Below are positions 58,061 to 64,000 of a DNA stretch of 64,000 bases, one piece after another (within the stretch, counting starts at the first letter, position 1; each line of letters starts with the position of its first letter). Source of the DNA: Capsicum annuum (lineage: Eukaryota; Streptophyta; Magnoliopsida; Solanales; Solanaceae); assembly GCF_002878395.1 (NCBI RefSeq), contig NC_061115.1, positions 90,483,471 to 90,547,470 on the forward strand, written 5' to 3'. Under the pieces are notes generated by a model that saw only the letters and a list, made by a program, of their open reading frames with translations, searched no databases and had not been told where the DNA came from. A program made the position numbers and the translations under genes.

Positions 58061-59440
58061 TAGAAATTTTAATTTGTATGTTAAGGGTGCAGGAGTTGTA
58101 ATTGTAAGAAAATTATAGGAGTATTTTGGATCGGTAGGGACGGGCCAATCGATGGATTTTCAGCCATGCGATGGACCATCTATAAAACCATCATAAATTG
58201 GTCAGTATACCCTATAAACTTGATAAGGTGCGATGGACGCTGGGATAGACCGTCAGATTGACCATACACCATTGCTATAACGATCACCCATTGGAATTTC
58301 AATTTTAATTCTAGTAACCCACAATGACCTCCACGATGGGTCATCACCTCAGCAATGAATCCTCGCAGTGACCATATAACTTAGCCATATTTCAGTAAAT
58401 AATTGGGCTGACCTAAGTCGTAAGTCTATATTGATTCTTTTAAAGTTGGTTTGAAGATCAGATCCAAATGTACACAAATATAAAATTAGAGTAATTATCC
58501 AGGAACATGTACGATCCTTCTACTCCAACTTCTGAAATGGTTGAAACTTAAAAATTCATAAACTTTAAATCATATTCTCTCTCCTGCTAACTTTTTAGTT
58601 CCTTCCTCTTTCTTATATAAAGTCTGCCAGCCATTCCATTTTTCTATCACTCACTTCACTCATATTCTCTCCAACCTATGAAGTGATCTTTGTTTTTATT
58701 TAGTTAAGCTTTACCAAGTTTTTAATCAGTTGGGAAGTTTCATTACAAACTCAGGTTGTTTTTTAGCCTTAATTAATTGTAAGCTTATGATTTTGACAGT
58801 TACAACGGAGAGAGAGAGTGAGTTGGTCTTAAATTTTTATTAAGAGTAAAGAATAATGAGGATTGTTGTTTCATGGGGGATCTTGCATTAGGGTGAAGTC
58901 TTAGTAACCATGTTATACCTTGCATTTTGAGGGAATCTCGAGTAAAAATTGAGATTCTATAAAAATAAAAATACAGGAACATAAAGTGTTTGACAAAATG
59001 CCACAAAGAATCTCCAGGCACTAGGTAACACGAGGAAAAGACTGATGGACCGTCTTCTTTGTGATGGACCATCACTAGAACCATCAACCCAGATGCACAA
59101 ATATTTGGATACTATTTGGCAATGATAAGAAAGGCGACAAACTATCCTAGTAGCGACGTACCATCGCTACACTCATTGGATAAATATCATGAATTGATAG
59201 ATTCTAGAAACAGGAGAGAATTGAATTGATGGACCATAAAATTTATTATGGACCATTAGTTACACTATTGTTGTTTTACTATGACACGATTTTAAAGATG
59301 ATGAGAAGGGCAAAGATCCATTGCAGATGCGATGATCTGTCAACTCGACCATCAACTTTAAGCAGAGTCTATATTATTTTCTTGTCTTTTCTCACTAAAG
59401 GTTGTATGTTATTATTCTCTAACTTAGGTAATATGACTTA
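58061..59440 (+). other. Element K spacer between integrase and 3' ORF
   Basis: About 1.4 kb without a coding signal. It is rich in variants of GATGGACCATC (near 58170, 58235, 59045, 59160, 59230), a motif that also fills K's LTR around 63180-63480. It contains a promoter-like TATATAAAG at 58614, followed by CT-rich sequence. Confidence 0.5.
58614..58622 (+). promoter_or_regulatory. Possible internal TATA box in K
   Basis: CTTATATAAAGTCTGCC with a downstream CT-rich tract (CACTTCACTCATATTCTCTCC), the layout of plant core promoters, about 0.8 kb before the 3' ORF. Role inferred only. Confidence 0.35.
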
Positions 59441-61420
59441 GAAGCTGCCTTCGAGGAGAAGTGGGGGTCGATATAGAAGAATCTAATAAACTACCACCTC
59501 AAGACTAAAAAATAAACTGAAAAGAGAAATTGAGTCCCCAGCCTACCATACTCGACAAAGCAATAAAAAAAATCAACCACCCTCCTAGTCTGATAAAGAG
59601 AGTGAATCATTGAGTGTGGAGGCTAGCAGTGAAAGTAGCAGCAAAAATAATGGCAGTTCAAGCTCAAACCTAGATGTTAAATAAGGAAAAGAGATTTCCA
59701 TTAAAATAATAGATAAACACAAAGAGGGTGATGTAATCTAGATCAAGGACCCAGAGGCTCGGGAGTCAATTAGATGGAAAGTTAAAGGATCTAATAAGAA
59801 CTTTTATGATAGTCTCCAACTAACATAAAGCAGAAGAATGGCGAGGCCCATTGCAGAAGAGAATTAAATTGTCACCACTAACCTTCATGAGTTCATGAGT
59901 ATTCGAATCTAAAGAGGAAATTTGATGAATAAATGTTGGAATGTTTGAGCAAGCTACCTGGATCATACTACCCAAATTTGGTTTATAATTTTTACTACTT
60001 ATTTGGCGATATTGGAGATGGATTTACCAAAAGGATCAAATGTGGCAGATACCAGAACAAGACAAGAGTTCCAGTGGGGGGAGTGATAGTAAATATATTT
60101 GATCATACCATCAATCAAATTTTCTTCGATCAGTAGTACACTGGACCCACCATCACACCATAGCTTGAGCATCAGATAACCACAATACATGACCAACGAC
60201 CATGGCTATCTCGTCTCCTAACAAATGATGGTGATCCGTCATGGCTGCAACATAGAGAAAGGATTGCAAAATCATCCTTAAGAATTACAAAAAAGTTTTG
60301 GTAGGTTAAGTCTAATGACGATAGGAGAAGATACAAATCTTGACCCTCAGTGAGTTGTACTGGTAGTAAGATTAATAGAAGGCTTGAAGATTGATTTTAG
60401 GTAGATAATTAGTGATGAGAAGTTTATTCAGAAATGTAATACTTCCAGTTCATTACAATTTCCTTGTCTAATTATTGAGCTTTGCATGCAAGCAAATATG
60501 CCAATCCTTTGAGGAGTGGATGATGAAATTCATGCTTTGAGGAGACAGGATATTGAAAAGACAAAGGATAATATAAAGTTGGAGATGAGAGCTCAGAAGA
60601 ATATAATATTTGGGATATGGTCTTAACGCACACCAAAGTCCTCAGATGCACCTTTAGGTATGTTTTTACCTTTAGCTACTATTGCTCCTAAGGGTACATC
60701 TACAGCCTTAGGGTCCATGTATACATCCTTATAACTGACATGGTGAATACCGCTTCCATGACACCTAGATAATAATGGTACAGACTAACTTTTGAGAACT
60801 TTATAAAAATAATTAAAGTTCAAAAGATAATAAAATATATGGGCCAAAGAGTTTAAACCGTTTGTGGATAGAGCGGTAGTTGAGGCTTTGAAGCCTTATG
60901 AGAATCTGATTTCATAAATAGATGCTATAGAGGAAAAAAATGAGCAATAGGCTGTGTGATTTATCCATTCCATACTTAGCTAGGTTCATTATTGAACTAA
61001 AATGGGCAAATGCTAACATTGCAAAATTAAAAAGGCAGCCAGTCCCAAATATTTTTAATCTAGCCGTTGTAGAGATTGAGAAAAAAGAAGATATTATGGA
61101 TCTCATGGGTAGACCTTTGAAATATAAAGGCAAATATATAGATGAAAGTAGCAAGAAAAGCTTTTATAGAAAAGAAGGCACAGAGATGAGATACCTAAAG
61201 AAAGAGAAGTGTGGAAAGCAATAAAAAGATCAAGAAAAGATGAATAAAGAAAGAAACATGTTAAATATGAAGCTACTGGTGTGTCCACTAGTTCAGGTCA
61301 GGGAAGTGGACACAGGCCAATTCCACTACCCATTCCTATTCCAATTACTGAAAAAGTTGTTGATTTGAGCACCCTAATCACCACTAGTTACTACTATTGT
61401 TATTAAGGACAATATGGCCT
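59441..61420 (+). pseudogene. Element K 3' ORF, 'putative plant transposon protein'-like
   Basis: Decayed open region in the env position (after integrase, before the polypurine tract). Readable pieces are a serine-rich leader near 59620-59680, MARPIAEEN at 59837, LPGSYYPNLVYNFYYLFGDI (59950) and RVPVGGVIVNIFDHTINQIF. Then come WLSRLLTNDGDPSWLQHRER with IAKSSL, ELCMQANMPIL followed by DIEKTKDNI, and the tail DLSIPYLARFIIELKWANAN IAKLKRQP (60955-61040). The pattern recalls a family widespread in Solanaceae repeats and annotated as plant transposon protein, whose function is unknown. Stops and frameshifts throughout. No membrane segment or signal peptide that would argue for an envelope protein. 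Identification from memory. Confidence 0.5.
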
Positions 61421-61515
61421 CTCATGACTCAGAAGATTTAGAATCCCAAGGGTTGTTCAAGTATTCTAACCCCTTGCACTTAATTTATTATGCATTGAGT
61501 AAAATGCTTTTATTT

Positions 61516-61528
61516 TAGTGGGGGTGGT
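61516..61528 (+). other. Element K polypurine tract
   Basis: TTAGTGGGGGTGG, followed within four bases by the LTR start. Confidence 0.65.
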
Positions 61529-61531
61529 ACT

Positions 61532-64000
61532 TGTGTGAAATATGTCATTACAAGGGTTTTTGTTGTTTGTGTCCTTTTACCTCGTGTGCAATGTAGGAGA
61601 GCCGGTATTTTTAGGATTTTAATTCATTATATGCTTCTATTGTTCTTATGTGATTATAAATATGCACTATTTTATTTCTTTCATTCATACATATCATGTG
61701 TATTGAAAAATAATGATTGAATGAAAAGTTATTGGACTGTTGGAGTTGTTAAATTTTAAAAAATAAGGACCACCCTAAAAAATATTAGTTTGTATATACT
61801 CGATGGTGGTTAAATATTATAGATCTATACTTGGTATTAGAATCTTTAGAATGTGCAAATATGTTTAAGCTAAGCACAATTTTGAAAATTAGTAGCATAA
61901 GTATTAGTTAACTACATGAGTATGTGAGGATTTACTGCATTTCCTACTTTGTGTATGTAGCTAGAACTTGCCTGGTTCAATTATGTTAAGGCAATAGTTG
62001 GGTAAGTGGGTTAGGATTGCAGACCATCTTTCAATTAGGTCCATTTAGACTTAAAGGCCAAGACCAAAAATATAGTTATTTATAGAGTCCCTTGAACCCT
62101 TTTAAGACTATAACTTTTGATTCAACACCTCTAACTTACCTTTCTTTATGGTTAAAATCCTATTTTATCCTTGGTCCCTCCTTAGACATTATGCACCTCA
62201 ACTCAGGAGAATTTCCTAAGTAGAGGGTGGCTACTATAGAGAGTTAACAAATGAAGGATAGGTTGAAAAAGAGTTTAAGGTGTTAAAATTTCATCTCGTT
62301 GTCCATGGTCCTTTCGGATGTTGTGTACTCCAACATATGCTTTCTGCATAAGTTGAGGGTGGCTTGTGTATAAGGATGAATTAGGAAATTGATCTTGTTG
62401 CTAAATTTCATAAAAAAGAAGTGTTCAAGTTTAAGTTTCTTATAAAAGTTTATCTATATAGAAGGGGATTTGAGTTGCTATGGACGCAAGATAAAGCAAA
62501 AACTAGAGCTTTATAGTAGTAATAATGGTAAGGAGGGTGAATTCACTATTCTAAAATGACATCTTACCTGAACCTAAATCTATATTACAAGCCTTAGTAA
62601 GTCCTATACTAATCCTTTCTAACCAACTATAAACTTAATTTAATGATAAGGGCAAGCCTATGGCTTAGTGTATGCTTTGTTAAAATTTGTTGTGAGAGTG
62701 AGAGATTTGTATACCAGACCATCATTTAAATAGATAAGTAGGCAATGAACTTTTTTGAAAGTGACAACAAGTGAACTATACATTTGGTCAGTGATCTTTT
62801 GATCTAGTGTTCGATGTGAAAACATATAAGCTCGCTAGAGTATAATGCCAAGCATGGATCCCTTTGAGTTAGGATTACAAGACTAGTGTGCATACTAAAT
62901 TGTTAGGCCTTGGTAGTTCCAATGGCTGATCGTTCTTTCATATTGTATAAGTATATATGGTATTGTATTAACTTTCTTAAGGACAAGCAATTGTCTAAGT
63001 TGAGGGTGTTGATATTCCATCTTTCGACGGTTTATTTTGCACCTTCTACGAGGGATAATTATCTATTTCTAGCAATTACTTATGTATTTGATGTTTGTTT
63101 TGCTTGTTCTCAGAAGATAAACTTGGAAGCAAGGATATATTAGATAAGCAAGATTCTGAAAGGTTATGATGGGCTGATCGATGGAACGTTAGAGTCCCAA
63201 TGGACTGTTGTATTGGTCGCTGCCTCTAAGCAGAGTGTCAAGCATACGGAGGAAGGGTGATGGTTTGGGCAACAGACCATTAGGCCTGCGATGAATTATC
63301 AGTGTGGTTGTTGCATTTATCTAGAATTGATAGATAGATTGGGCATTAAAGATGGACGGCCCAATAGGCCATCAGGTCCGTGATAAACTATTGCATCTTC
63401 TCTCACCATTATCCACAAAATAAAAACACACTAGATCATCATCCACAATAGTCCAGCCGATGAACCATCGCCGATGACCCTCTAGGTGAATCATTTCTAG
63501 TGACGCAACAACCCAAATTTAAATTCAAATTCCAACTTTTTAGGAACCTATAAATACCCAGGTTAGGGTTAGAATAGACATCTATTGACTATTGTTCACT
63601 TTGTAACGTAAGAGTGCCTAAGAAATAAGTTGAGAGATCAATATATACTATCTATATTTAGGATTTGTAATTGGTATTCTCTTTGGATTGTAATTATTGG
63701 TATAGTGTTTTGTAAGACCACAACCTTTAGTATTGAAATATGTTGGAAAACATGGCCCTAGTTTCTTAATTCTCATTTGTTCACACGTTGCAATTTAGCA
63801 TTGGTCTATAATAGATTAAATTCATTGAAGTGATGTTTTTAACAAAAAACCTCTTCATCATTGGAAACTTATGATTAATAGTCTATTGATAAACATAAAA
63901 CTTAGTTAATGCCTTATTCCCTAAGGGATTCGACCCCAACCTTTGTTGGGTAATATATTTGACAATGACTATTTACACTCCTTTTAAAGAGCTATAATTT
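61532..64000 (+). repeat. Element K LTR (runs off the window)
   Basis: Starts near TGTGTGAAATATG after the purine tract. It holds TATAAATA at 63549-63556 and, at 63920-63950, GGGATTCGACCCCAACC with GTTGGGTAA, a block I know from the end of Athila/Tat LTRs just before the primer site. The LTR end itself is beyond base 64000. At least 2.47 kb long. Small open frames in it (for example 62910-63143) are chance. Confidence 0.62.
63549..63556 (+). promoter_or_regulatory. TATA box of K LTR
   Basis: CCTATAAATACCCAGGTTAG, followed about 30-40 bases later by a likely transcript start region. Confidence 0.6.

Larger units (their letters stand above)
57141..64000 (+). mobile_element. Element K: 3' half of an Athila/Tat-like retrotransposon
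   Basis: Plus strand: truncated integrase (57141-58060), spacer with promoter-like sequence, decayed 3' ORF (59441-61420), polypurine tract and LTR (61532 to the window end). The integrase wording (KFxIKNIxxxFGxPxxIISDGGSHFCNKM) is of the Athila/Tat lineage, not the chromoviruses that fill the rest of the window. It has no CHD. Its left end coincides with the truncated end of H. Confidence 0.72.

Noticed and set aside
60912..61288. Minus-strand frames opposite K's 3' ORF
   Set aside because: Hydrophobic antisense readings of an AT-rich, lysine-rich coding strand.
59441..61420. K 3' ORF as a retroviral-type envelope gene
   Set aside because: Position would fit, but no signal peptide, transmembrane segment or cleavage site is readable.
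1..64000. Host genes, tRNA, rRNA, snoRNA or microRNA genes
   Set aside because: No cloverleaf boxes, rRNA segments or intron-exon gene structure noticed. Everything longer than about 300 bases fits a retroelement except the E interior and the 571-bp insert.

Overview
This window looks like repeat-rich, heterochromatin-type DNA from a flowering plant. The style of the long terminal repeats (LTRs) and of the 3' ORF near 60 kb suggests Solanaceae; that assignment is from memory and is inference. I see no intact protein-coding gene, no rRNA or tRNA gene and no CRISPR array. Nearly all of the 64 kb can be assigned to nested, decayed Ty3/gypsy LTR retrotransposons. Every coding region carries stops or frameshifts, so coding regions are annotated as pseudogenes.

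Left block (1-28803, all minus strand). Element F (1-2661, running off the left edge) sits inside the 3' LTR of element D. D has an internal region with gag, protease, RT, RNase H, integrase and a chromodomain-like tail (5023-10185). Its 5' LTR is split (10186-11108 and 26170-28803) by element E (11109-26169). E has very large LTRs (4.7 and 6.8 kb) around a 3.6-kb interior in which I recognise no polymerase domain. It shares the LTR ends, primer-binding site and polypurine region of D, so it looks like a non-autonomous partner. E's LTRs carry a 40-bp minisatellite. In the 5' copy the minisatellite sits in a roughly 680-bp unit present three times, and the same LTR holds a short polyadenylated retrocopy-like insert (23426-23996).

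Middle block. D is inserted in the RNase H sequence of an older minus-strand element, L (28804-31160). L's LTR is in turn cut by a Reina-like chromovirus, G (minus strand, 31161-34815 and 53011-53902). B (plus strand, 34816-53005) is inserted in G's protease. B is a full-structure Tekay/Del-like element with gag to chromodomain. A (plus strand, 34998-44218) is inserted in B's 5' LTR and has GCCAC target duplications on both sides. A has 3.6-kb LTRs but only gag plus a protease scrap inside. H (minus strand, 53903-57140), a 3' half of a Tekay/Del-like element, is inserted in the gag part of G.

Right block (57141-64000, plus strand). K is the 3' half of an Athila/Tat-like element: truncated integrase, a promoter-like spacer, a decayed 3' ORF resembling the 'putative plant transposon protein' family, a polypurine tract and a long LTR running off the right edge.

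Relative order of insertion, from the nesting: L is oldest; D and G came later; then E and F into D, and B and H into G; A into B's LTR. Domain and clade names rest on protein motifs read by eye; no database search was run.
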